Shown piece by piece: positions 35,595 to 43,576 of a stretch of DNA of 64,000 bases. Source of the DNA: G965200765 sp965200765 (lineage in GTDB: Bacteria; Pseudomonadota; Gammaproteobacteria; Arenicellales; JAJDZL01); NCBI GenBank assembly GCA_965200765.1, contig OZ241380.1, positions 2,418,001 to 2,482,000 of the forward strand, given 5' to 3'. The translations under genes were made by a program, and so were the position numbers. How positions within the stretch are numbered: the stretch's first letter is position 1; each line of letters begins with the position of its first letter. The notes under the pieces were generated by a model. That model did no database searches. It was not told the origin of the DNA and worked only from the letters and a program-made list of their open reading frames with translations.

Positions 35595-36860
35595 ATGACT
35601 GCGCCAGCCAATTTACTCTACGCACAATCAGGTGGCGTGACTTCAGTCATTAATGTCTCCGCCGCAGCAGTCGTTGAAACTGTGCGCAACTATCCGCAAA
35701 AAATTGACAAGGTGTACGCCGGCCGTGATGGAATCTTGGGCGTACTGCATGAAGAACTGATTGATGTCAGCCAGGAATCACCCGAAGCAATCAAAGCAAT
35801 GCTACACACACCGTCCGGCGCATTCGGCTCCTGCCGATACAAGTTGCAGGATCCGGAAAAACAGTCGAAAGAGTTTGCCAGAGTGGCCGAAATCTTTGAA
35901 AAGCATAATATTCGTCACTTTCTCTACAACGGGGGCGGAGATTCTGCCGACACCTGTCTCAAGTTGGCACAACAACTGCAAGCCTATTTCGATGATGTCA
36001 CTGTCAATCACATACCCAAAACCGTGGACAATGACTTGCCGGTAACGGACAATTGCCCGGGATTTGGTTCAGTTGCAAAATACATTGCAATTTCCACTCG
36101 CGAAGCGAGCTTCGATGTTGCATCCATGGCGCGAACCTCGACCAAAGTATTCATCATTGAAGTGATGGGCCGACATGCTGGTTGGATTGCAGCCGCCGGC
36201 GGATTGGCTTCAGACCCGGAAATTCACATCCCTCTTGTGATCTTGTTTCCGGAAATACCATTCAACCGCTCGAAGTTTATTTCCAAAGTTAATGAAGCAG
36301 TCAAACAACATGGCTACGTATCCATTGTTGTATCCGAAGGCGTAAGAAATCCTGATGGTTCATTTCTGTCCGAACAAGGATTGCGAGATGCGTTCGGGCA
36401 TGCCCAACTAGGCGGCGTAGCACCGGTGATTGCCCAGATGGTCAAGGAAGAGCTGGGATTGAAATACCATTATGCAATTGCGGACTACTTGCAACGCTCG
36501 GCTCGTCATATTGCTTCAAAAACCGATGTGGATCATGCTTATGCTTTGGGGAAAGCCGCTGTGGAATACGCGATTCAGGGGAAAACAACACTGATGCCAG
36601 CTATACGAAGAATTTCAGATAACCCGTACCAATGGGATATTGTTCCTGCGAACCTGGAAGAAATCGCGAATCAGGAAAAAATGATGCCGCGCGACTTCAT
36701 CACTGAAGACGGTTTCGGAATTACTGACAAGGCAAGAACCTATCTGACACCCCTCATTGCCGGAGAAGACTACCCGCCATATTCCAATGGAATACCTCGG
36801 TATCACCGACTCAAGAAGATATCGGTACCCAAAAAAGCCTCGGCCTGGAGCAACAATTGA
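35595..36860 (+). CDS. pfp: 6-phosphofructokinase, pyrophosphate-dependent type
   Basis: This 421-residue protein phosphorylates fructose 6-phosphate at C1. The catalytic segment is PKTVDNDLPVTD; Lys in place of the PGT(I/V)DND glycine is the recognised mark of PPi-using enzymes. Other sites are YNGGGDSADT (phosphoryl donor loop), MGRHAGWIAAAGGL and VSEGVRNPDG. PPi-PFKs are reversible and save ATP. In several methylotrophs pfp is linked with hppA; here hppA lies convergently only ~240 bases away, which supports PPi-based energy metabolism. Confidence 0.9.
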   Translation: MTAPANLLYAQSGGVTSVINVSAAAVVETVRNYPQKIDKVYAGRDGILGVLHEELIDVSQESPEAIKAMLHTPSGAFGSCRYKLQDPEKQSKEFARVAEIFEKHNIRHFLYNGGGDSADTCLKLAQQLQAYFDDVTVNHIPKTVDNDLPVTDNCPGFGSVAKYIAISTREASFDVASMARTSTKVFIIEVMGRHAGWIAAAGGLASDPEIHIPLVILFPEIPFNRSKFISKVNEAVKQHGYVSIVVSEGVRNPDGSFLSEQGLRDAFGHAQLGGVAPVIAQMVKEELGLKYHYAIADYLQRSARHIASKTDVDHAYALGKAAVEYAIQGKTTLMPAIRRISDNPYQWDIVPANLEEIANQEKMMPRDFITEDGFGITDKARTYLTPLIAGEDYPPYSNGIPRYHRLKKISVPKKASAWSNN

Positions 36861-36870
36861 GTCAATCACC

Positions 36871-37086
36871 ATGGCAATGACCATTGACAAAGCACGTGAA
36901 CTACTGGCAACTCAAGTCAAGTTCGGCGGCTATTACAACCGAAATTCAGCCCGTATGATTCTTGCGGATGTACAGAGGGAACATGGTATTCAAGCGGCCG
37001 ACGACCTGATTGCCGAATTTGGATTAAAGGAATTATTCGATATCGAACCAGGTGTCAAAATCAAGACACCCGGCTCTTCTGAATAA
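36871..37086 (+). CDS. Small conserved-looking protein between pfp and hppA
   Basis: This is a 71-residue soluble protein starting ATG 36871, 10 bases after the pfp stop. It has TIDKARELLATQVKFGGYYNRNSARMILADVQREHG and LIAEFGLKELFDIEPG, likely a compact helical bundle. The codon use resembles its neighbours. Spacing suggests co-transcription with pfp; function unknown. Confidence 0.65.
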   Translation: MAMTIDKARELLATQVKFGGYYNRNSARMILADVQREHGIQAADDLIAEFGLKELFDIEPGVKIKTPGSSE

Positions 37087-37095
37087 AACTTTCTG

Positions 37096-39099
37096 TTAGC
37101 TCAGTAGCGGTGCAATCACCAAGCTGACAATCGCCATTACATTGATCAAAATATTCATGGACGGACCGGAAGTGTCCTTAAACGGGTCGCCAACTGTATC
37201 GCCGACCACTGTTGCTGTATGAACATCTGAACCCTTGCCGCCCAGATTTCCGCTTTCCACGAATTTTTTGGCATTGTCCCACGCGCCGCCAGCATTCGCC
37301 ATCGTCAAGGCTAACAAGACGCAACCAATCAAGGCACCACCAAGCATACCACCAAGTGCTTCCGCGCCCAAAGGAGAAAATCCTACAACGACAGGTGCGG
37401 CCACAGCAAGAACTCCCGGCAACACCATTCTCTTCAATGCTGCCTTGGTGGCAATGTCCACGCATCGCTCTGTGTCCGGTTCCGCCTTGCCTTCCAGCAA
37501 GCCGTCTATCTCCTTGAATTGACGTCGTATTTCCTTAATCATGTCAAAGGCAGCGTCCCCGACCGCAGTCATTGTAATGCTGCTGACAAGGAATGGAAAA
37601 ATACCGCCCAGAAACATGCCGGCCAGTACTTTTGGATCATTGATCAACAACTGAAATTCCGGATTGTTGTGCGATACCGTTTCGATATACGCTGTGATGA
37701 TCGCCAATGCTGCCAGTGCTGCTGCACCAATCGCGAAACCCTTGCCGATAGCTGCGGTGGTATTGCCGACAGCATCAAGCGAATCCGTGATTTTTCGGGT
37801 CTCTTCTCCCAATCCTGACATTTCGGCGATACCGCCCGCGTTGTCCGCAACCGGCCCATAAGCGTCAATTGCCATTGTCATTCCAACTGTTGCCAGCATT
37901 CCAACCGCAGCAATACCAACGCCGTACAAACCTGCCAGCGAACTTGAAATGTATATGATGGCGCATAGTGTCAGCAATGGCACCGTTACCGATTGCATCC
38001 CGACTGCCAATCCGCGAATGATGACAGTTGCCGGTCCGGTTTCACCGCCAGTCGCAATTTCTCGAACCGGCTTGCCACTCGTGTAGTAGTCGGTAACCAA
38101 TCCGATAACGATTCCACCGACCGCACCTACGAGTACTGAACCCCACACGTACATGTTGACATCCACCCAGCCGACTACGCCGGCAGCAACAATAATGAAC
38201 AGCAACGATGCACCGATAGTTCCAATACGCATCGCAACTTCTGCGGATTTGGCGGCAAACATTCGAACTGTAAGTATGCCTGCCATTGAACAAATGATTC
38301 CAGCTGATGAAAGTGCCAACGGCAAAAACATGAGCGCGTTTTGTGCCCCCAGATCGGAATTGGTGAGCGTTGCAGCAATTGCGATACTGGCAATCATTGC
38401 ACCGCAGTACGACTCAAATATGTCGGACCCCATTCCGGCAACATCACCAACATTGTCCCCAACATTGTCAGCGATCACTCCCGGGTTGCGAGGATCGTCT
38501 TCCGGGATTCCGGCTTCCACCTTGCCCACCAAGTCGGCACCAATATCAGCACTCTTTGTAAAGATACCGCCGCCAACACGTGAAAACAAAGCGACGGATG
38601 ACGCACCCATTCCGAATCCATGAATTGCGTGTGCAGTTTCAGGGTCTGAACCAAAGGCCAAGTAGAGAATTCCGAGTCCAAACAGACCCATGGCAGCAAT
38701 TGTCATACCCATGATTGAACCGCTAAAGAATGCAACTGTCAGGGCTGCCGAAGCACCTTGCTCATGAGCTGCCATTGTCGTCCTCACATTCGCCTTGGTC
38801 GATGTGTACATTCCGATATAGCCTGCAGTACCGGAACATGCCGCGCCCAACAAGAATGCGTACATGCTGTTCATGCCGAGATCCGATATTGCAATCAAGA
38901 TTGCGACAACAACAACAAAAATTGCCAATATGGAATATTCCCGGCGCATAAATACCATTGCACCCCGATGAATTGCGGCGGAAATTTCAACAATCTTTCC
39001 TTCGCCTTCAGGGTAGCGTTTTACCAAGGCAAAAATTACCCACGCAGTTATCAAACCCAGTATTCCCAAAATAACCGGGATCCAGCCGCTATTGCTCAT
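37096..39099 (-). CDS. hppA: Membrane-bound ion-pumping pyrophosphatase
   Basis: This 667-residue protein has about 16 membrane helices and couples PPi hydrolysis to H+ or Na+ export. Signature regions are GGIFTKSADIGADLVGKVE and DNVGDNVGDVAGMGSDIFESY (PPi/Mg site) and a C-terminal DNAKKF with GDTVGDPFKDTSGPSMN. The loop GNTTAAIGKGFAIGAAAL has Ala where K+-independent enzymes carry Lys, which points to a K+-dependent form. A good AGGAG precedes the ATG at 39099. Convergent with pfp; the two share the PPi pool. Confidence 0.95.
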   Translation of the reverse strand: MSNSGWIPVILGILGLITAWVIFALVKRYPEGEGKIVEISAAIHRGAMVFMRREYSILAIFVVVVAILIAISDLGMNSMYAFLLGAACSGTAGYIGMYTSTKANVRTTMAAHEQGASAALTVAFFSGSIMGMTIAAMGLFGLGILYLAFGSDPETAHAIHGFGMGASSVALFSRVGGGIFTKSADIGADLVGKVEAGIPEDDPRNPGVIADNVGDNVGDVAGMGSDIFESYCGAMIASIAIAATLTNSDLGAQNALMFLPLALSSAGIICSMAGILTVRMFAAKSAEVAMRIGTIGASLLFIIVAAGVVGWVDVNMYVWGSVLVGAVGGIVIGLVTDYYTSGKPVREIATGGETGPATVIIRGLAVGMQSVTVPLLTLCAIIYISSSLAGLYGVGIAAVGMLATVGMTMAIDAYGPVADNAGGIAEMSGLGEETRKITDSLDAVGNTTAAIGKGFAIGAAALAALAIITAYIETVSHNNPEFQLLINDPKVLAGMFLGGIFPFLVSSITMTAVGDAAFDMIKEIRRQFKEIDGLLEGKAEPDTERCVDIATKAALKRMVLPGVLAVAAPVVVGFSPLGAEALGGMLGGALIGCVLLALTMANAGGAWDNAKKFVESGNLGGKGSDVHTATVVGDTVGDPFKDTSGPSMNILINVMAIVSLVIAPLLS

Positions 39100-39350
39100 A
39101 GATACTCCTGTACTCTACTGTGTAGCAGAACAGCATCTGTTCAAGTTGCCCTTGCAAAATCCCGATACCTCGAGACCATGGAACAAGTTTGTGTTCTGCC
39201 AATGTTCAATCTGTACGAATTGTATAGTTTATGTTGCACTGCACAAAATTGCAAGTGAGATGCTTTCAAATTGCGGTATTACGATACTCGCTTAATTTGA
39301 ATTTGTCCAATTCTATCGAGTTTCACAATGGAATTTATCCAGTCAAACTA

Positions 39351-40247
39351 TCATCCTGCTTTCTTTGCCCGAGGATGTGCTTCATCGTAAACCTTGGTCA
39401 AATGCCCAAAATCCAGATGGGTGTACTTCTGCGTTGTTGAAATGCTGGAATGCCCCAGCAATTCCTGAACCGCGCGTAAATCACTGCTTGAAGTCAATAC
39501 ATGCGTTGCAAATGAATGTCGCAACATATGCGGATGCACGCCCACCGGCAGGCCTTGTTCTACTGCCCGCCGCTCAATAATCTTTTGAATGGTACGAACA
39601 CTCGGTCGTTTGCCTTTCCTGCTGACAAACAGTGTCTTCTCTTCAGTTTCTGCTATTTCAAGGCGTCGCTTAAGCCATTGCTGAAGGGCATCAACCGCAC
39701 ACCGGCCCACAGGTACAACACGGATTTTGGAACCTTTCCCGAGTACTCGTACAGCCCCGGAATCAAAGTTCACATCGTTCATATCTAGATCCACGAGTTC
39801 CTGCAAACGCAATCCGGAAGAATAAAACAATTCCAGTATCGCCCGGTCTCTCACACTCAGTATGTCGTCACCTTTTATTTCTACGAGACGTGCAGCTTGG
39901 TCAGGCGTTATCACATTGGGCAAGTGTTTTGCAGACTTGGGTGCTGTTACGCCATCGAACGGGTTGCTTGTACAGAGCTTTTCACGCGCCAGGTAGCGAT
40001 AGAAAGTTCTTGCCGCGGCAAGCATTCTGGAAATACTTGCGCCTGACAGGCCATTTTGGAATCGATCCGCAACAAAAACCCGTGCTCGCTTGAAGCGGAG
40101 TTGCTGCCATTCCAGAATGCCGTGTCGCTCACAAAAGTCATCCAAAGCTTCCAAATCTCGTCGATAGTTCAATACGGTATGGTGCGACAACCGACGCTCT
40201 GTTTCCAGATGATGGACAAATGCTTCCAGCTGGTCTTTTTGCGGCAT
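39351..40247 (-). CDS. xerC: Tyrosine recombinase XerC
   Basis: This 298-residue recombinase resolves chromosome dimers at dif with XerD. It has an N-terminal SAM-like core-binding domain (FVHHLETERRLSHHTVLNY) and a C-terminal catalytic domain with Arg in SSGLRLQELVDLD, HMLRHSFATH, LGHSSISTTQKYTHLD (nucleophile Tyr). The adjacency to dapF is the typical gammaproteobacterial housekeeping context, which favours XerC over a phage integrase. Confidence 0.92.
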   Translation of the reverse strand: MPQKDQLEAFVHHLETERRLSHHTVLNYRRDLEALDDFCERHGILEWQQLRFKRARVFVADRFQNGLSGASISRMLAAARTFYRYLAREKLCTSNPFDGVTAPKSAKHLPNVITPDQAARLVEIKGDDILSVRDRAILELFYSSGLRLQELVDLDMNDVNFDSGAVRVLGKGSKIRVVPVGRCAVDALQQWLKRRLEIAETEEKTLFVSRKGKRPSVRTIQKIIERRAVEQGLPVGVHPHMLRHSFATHVLTSSSDLRAVQELLGHSSISTTQKYTHLDFGHLTKVYDEAHPRAKKAG

Positions 40248-40262
40248 GATACAGTTCTCTTG

Positions 40263-41099
40263 CTAGTTCAATTCCCAGTTGCCCGAGAACTCGTATGCTG
40301 TAGGACCGGTAAGCCAAACAGGTTTGCTGGGATCAGTCCATTCAACATGCAAAGTTCCACCAGGCAAAGCGACAGATACGCTACTATCAAGCAAGCCCAG
40401 GGAACGGCCTGCTGCGACGGACGCACCGGATCCGCTTCCGCACGCGGTGGTTTCCCCCACCCCGCGCTCAAAAACTCTCAATCGAACCGAAGTTCTGGAC
40501 TCAATCTGAAGAAATTCCACATTCGTTCTTTCGGGGAACCTCGAATGTACTTCAAGCAAGCTACCAACCCGCTCTACCGGTGCAGAATCAACATCATCAA
40601 CAAGAATCACTGCATGGGGATTTCCGATTGACAGCGCCATGATTTCATAAACTTCTCCACCCGCTTCAATCTGGTATTGCTTCTGTTGGCTATCAGCAAG
40701 AAATGGTATTTTCCCGGGTTCGAACTCGGGTACGCCCAGTCCAACTGTAACATCTGAATCACGATTTATAGTACATTCTAGTGTGTCGGCCTTCGTTTTT
40801 AACCATAATTTGCTACTTGATGTGTGTCCGGCATCATATAAATATTGCGCAACGCACCGGGCACCGTTGCCACATTGACTTGACTCTGAACCATCGTGAT
40901 TGAATATCTGAAAATCGAAAATCTCCTTGCTGCCGTGTTCTGGCCGCACAATCAAAACTTGGTCGCATCCAATGCCCTGCTTGCGATCGGCAATGGCTTT
41001 GGCCGCATCTTTTCCTATTGATACAGTCTGATTAATCCCGTCGAAAACAACAAAGTCGTTTCCCAATGCGTTCATTTTCTTAAAATGCAGCATTTGCAT
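40263..41099 (-). CDS. dapF: Diaminopimelate epimerase
   Basis: This 278-residue enzyme converts LL- to meso-diaminopimelate for lysine and peptidoglycan. Both catalytic cysteines are present, in QCGNGARC and in ETTACGSGSG, and the N-terminal FKKMNALGNDFVVFDG is standard. It is followed by xerC after a 15-base gap; the usual intervening DUF484 gene of enterobacteria is absent. Confidence 0.94.
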   Translation of the reverse strand: MQMLHFKKMNALGNDFVVFDGINQTVSIGKDAAKAIADRKQGIGCDQVLIVRPEHGSKEIFDFQIFNHDGSESSQCGNGARCVAQYLYDAGHTSSSKLWLKTKADTLECTINRDSDVTVGLGVPEFEPGKIPFLADSQQKQYQIEAGGEVYEIMALSIGNPHAVILVDDVDSAPVERVGSLLEVHSRFPERTNVEFLQIESRTSVRLRVFERGVGETTACGSGSGASVAAGRSLGLLDSSVSVALPGGTLHVEWTDPSKPVWLTGPTAYEFSGNWELN

Positions 41100-41126
41100 C
41101 TATTGAATCCTTTGAAAATCTAAAGC

Positions 41127-41375
41127 ATGGAAAATCATTTCGGAGATCGACTCATCGAGAAACTGCGCGGGTTTCCGCCATGGCTTCGCAAAATTATCGG
41201 AATCTTGCTCGTCTGCCTCGGATTTCTCGGTTTTTTGCCCATTATCGGATTTTGGATGATTCCCCTTGGTTTGATCGTTCTTTCTCTGGACTACCGCATT
41301 GCCCGATTCTTGCTGGTCAATGCTCGTTTGCTGATACGACGATTCAAGCGCCGAAGAAAGCAACGCAACAGTTAG
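41127..41375 (+). CDS. Small two-helix membrane protein
   Basis: This is an 82-residue protein with two hydrophobic segments (KIIGILLVCLGFLGFLPIIG and FWMIPLGLIVLSLDY) and a very basic C-terminus (RRFKRRRKQR). The FPPWLRKIIG and LPIIGFWMIPLGL pattern resembles PGPGW-type putative transmembrane proteins. Divergent from dapF by 27 bases, and its end overlaps the end of the CysQ-like gene by 4 bases. Function unknown. Confidence 0.7.
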   Translation: MENHFGDRLIEKLRGFPPWLRKIIGILLVCLGFLGFLPIIGFWMIPLGLIVLSLDYRIARFLLVNARLLIRRFKRRRKQRNS

Positions 41376-42214
41376 GACAACTCGTCCACTACATAATTCG
41401 CCCACGGAAAATTGCTGCTTCCGGTAGCCAAAAACCAGGCGTTGCGCATGTCCGGCTTGTTGTATCGCAATTTTTGCCTGTTATCCAGGTCAAGCACCGC
41501 ACCCCCAGCGTTTTCCAAAACACATTGACCGGCCGCGGTATCCCATTCTTTGGTGCGTCCGAAACCGGTATATACATCCGCGTCGCCTTCAGCCATCAGA
41601 CAGAATTTGAAAGAACTGAATATCATTTTCACTTCTGAAGTAATTTCGCTTCTGGTGAGTTCGTTCATAAAGTTGTCCAACGGTCTGCGTTTGCGCGAAG
41701 TGCTTGACAAAATTTTTGCATCATTGCCGGAAAACTCGCGGACGGTTATGGATGAAGAATTTCCGGTAACTTCATCCCTTTTTGTGGCACCGATACCATT
41801 CGCTCCCCAATGAGTGCATCTACGTACAGGATTATGCACGACACCCAGGATTGGTTCATCGCCTGCAATCAAGGCAATGTTTACCGTGAAATCCCCATGA
41901 CCGCGAATGAATGAAGTGGTACCGTCTATCGGGTCGACCATCCAGAAATAATGCCACTCGGCCCGTTCGTGAAATTCAGGAATTTGTGCACTTTCTTCAG
42001 ACACGACCGGATACACTGAATCCAATTGACCCAAGCCGTGTTCAATAATTTCATGGGCAGCATTGTCAGCTGCAGTAACCGGTGAACCGTCCGATTTTCG
42101 TTCCACTGCATATTCCGACTGGTAGTACTCCATGGTCGCATTCCCGGCCTCTACTGACAGTTGCACCACCGGAGCAATTAACTGTTGCAAGTCGGGTCTT
42201 GTAGCGTTCGGCAT
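41372..42214 (-). CDS. cysQ: Inositol monophosphatase-family phosphatase (CysQ-like)
   Basis: This 280-residue, Mg2+-dependent, Li+-sensitive phosphatase carries the family motifs VSEES (metal Glu), WMVDPIDGTTSFIRG and EWDTAAGQCVLENAGG. The closest role is 3'(2'),5'-bisphosphate nucleotidase, which removes the PAP by-product of sulfate assimilation. Histidinol-phosphatase or inositol-phosphatase activity cannot be excluded, so the symbol is tentative. Transcribed alone, convergent with the small membrane protein. Confidence 0.8.
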   Translation of the reverse strand: MPNATRPDLQQLIAPVVQLSVEAGNATMEYYQSEYAVERKSDGSPVTAADNAAHEIIEHGLGQLDSVYPVVSEESAQIPEFHERAEWHYFWMVDPIDGTTSFIRGHGDFTVNIALIAGDEPILGVVHNPVRRCTHWGANGIGATKRDEVTGNSSSITVREFSGNDAKILSSTSRKRRPLDNFMNELTRSEITSEVKMIFSSFKFCLMAEGDADVYTGFGRTKEWDTAAGQCVLENAGGAVLDLDNRQKLRYNKPDMRNAWFLATGSSNFPWANYVVDELS

Positions 42215-42323
42215 AAAGATTTACAGTTAGAATTATTCATTACGACAGGAATGTTACTATTATACCTTTAGTTACTCGCGGCGGCAGTTACAATTGCCTG
42301 AATAAAAGATTGATGTTTCAACA

Positions 42324-43238
42324 ATGATGAATAACCCTGCACGAATATCGAGAGCTCCTCAGCCTATACCATATCAAGGGAGCAAGCGGCAGATTGCTTC
42401 TGCAATTCTGAAACACTTTCCAACTTCAATCCCTCGTCTGGTGGAACCGTTTTGTGGTTCAGCCGCTCTTTCCATAGCTGTAGCATCCCGAGATTCTGAG
42501 TCACAATTCTGGATGAATGATGCCCATGCACCTCTCATTCATTTGTGGAGAGAAATAATCAATAACCCGGAAAAAATTTCAGACCAGTACACATTTCTAT
42601 GGAATGACCAACTCGGACGTGAACGACTGTATTTCAACGACGTAAGGGAGCGATTCAACAAAAATCAAGAACCAGCTGACTTTCTATACCTGTTGGCCCG
42701 ATGCGTAAAATCTGCGGTTCGATACAACAGAAATGGCCACTTTAACAATTCTCCTGACAATCGAAGACGGGGAGCTCGTCCAGAAGAAATGTGCAAAAGG
42801 ATTTTTCAAGCCTCTTCGCTACTTCGGAGCAGAGTTGTACTTTCATCTCTCGACTACAAAGAAATTCTGAGTGAATGCACAAAAGACGATATTGTCTACA
42901 TGGACCCACCTTATCAAGGAGTTTGTGAAAAGCACGACCATAGATATCTCCCCACAATAAACCACAAGGAATTTTGGCAAGAACTGACACATCTGAACGC
43001 AAAGAACATTCGGTATGCTGTATCCTACGACGGAAGTAGTGGAAGCAGACGCTACGGAAGAAGCCCACCTGATTTTCTGAATTTAACTCATTTTTCGATT
43101 TATGCTGGTCGTTCTTCGCAAGCAACCCTGTTGGGACGTTCCGATGTGACATTTGAGTCTCTATATCTGTCCCAAGCTCTTGTTAATTCTGTTGATCAAA
43201 ATTCTATGCCGGTAATTCAACAGCAAGAGCTATTGTGA
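42324..43238 (+). CDS. Dam-like (D12 class) DNA adenine methyltransferase
   Basis: This is a 304-residue alpha-class N6-adenine methyltransferase: PYQGSKRQIA (17-26, AdoMet loop), EPFCGSAALSIA (41-52), and catalytic DPPY (194-197). The recognition region lies between about 60 and 170. An in-frame ATG follows immediately, so the start is 42324 or 42327. A short gene directly downstream may be what remains of a restriction partner. Otherwise it is a solitary methyltransferase, possibly from a decayed restriction-modification system. Confidence 0.88.
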   Translation: MMNNPARISRAPQPIPYQGSKRQIASAILKHFPTSIPRLVEPFCGSAALSIAVASRDSESQFWMNDAHAPLIHLWREIINNPEKISDQYTFLWNDQLGRERLYFNDVRERFNKNQEPADFLYLLARCVKSAVRYNRNGHFNNSPDNRRRGARPEEMCKRIFQASSLLRSRVVLSSLDYKEILSECTKDDIVYMDPPYQGVCEKHDHRYLPTINHKEFWQELTHLNAKNIRYAVSYDGSSGSRRYGRSPPDFLNLTHFSIYAGRSSQATLLGRSDVTFESLYLSQALVNSVDQNSMPVIQQQELL

Positions 43239-43278
43239 AGTATTTTAATTTATCATTTCTAAATGGACCGGAAGTTAA

Positions 43279-43473
43279 ATGGATGACTTTGATCAATTGG
43301 CAGAGATAGCAAAAGAGAGACAAAAAGACATTTCGAATCAAGTCAACTTGGTTCAAAATGTTGGCCTTCGGATGGGACACAATAATTGTGATCGGGTATG
43401 CAGTACATCAAACGCATACAATACAGATTCTATCTATTTCAAATATGTTTTTTGCCTAGTAAACACTTCTTAA
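43279..43473 (+). CDS. Short protein downstream of the adenine methyltransferase, possibly a truncated partner
   Basis: GGAAG shortly upstream and ATG 43279 give 64 residues: MDDFDQLAEIAKERQKDISNQV is a convincing helical N-terminus, but the rest (CSTSNAYNTDSIYFKYVFC) looks like out-of-frame or decayed sequence. It may be the 5' remnant of a cognate endonuclease gene. No nuclease motif remains, so this is inference from position only. Confidence 0.4.
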   Translation: MDDFDQLAEIAKERQKDISNQVNLVQNVGLRMGHNNCDRVCSTSNAYNTDSIYFKYVFCLVNTS

Positions 43474-43576
43474 ACAAATTCAATTCGTTAACCATAATGA
43501 AAAGGTTTTTCAAAGCCGACTCATTATCAATTGCTGAGTGCCTTTTGTATGGAGAGTCAGTTTTGGGTATCTGAAT

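Noticed and set aside
39351..40247. Tyrosine recombinase as a phage or island integrase
   Set aside because: Its length, motifs and position next to dapF fit housekeeping XerC, and no island boundary is nearby.
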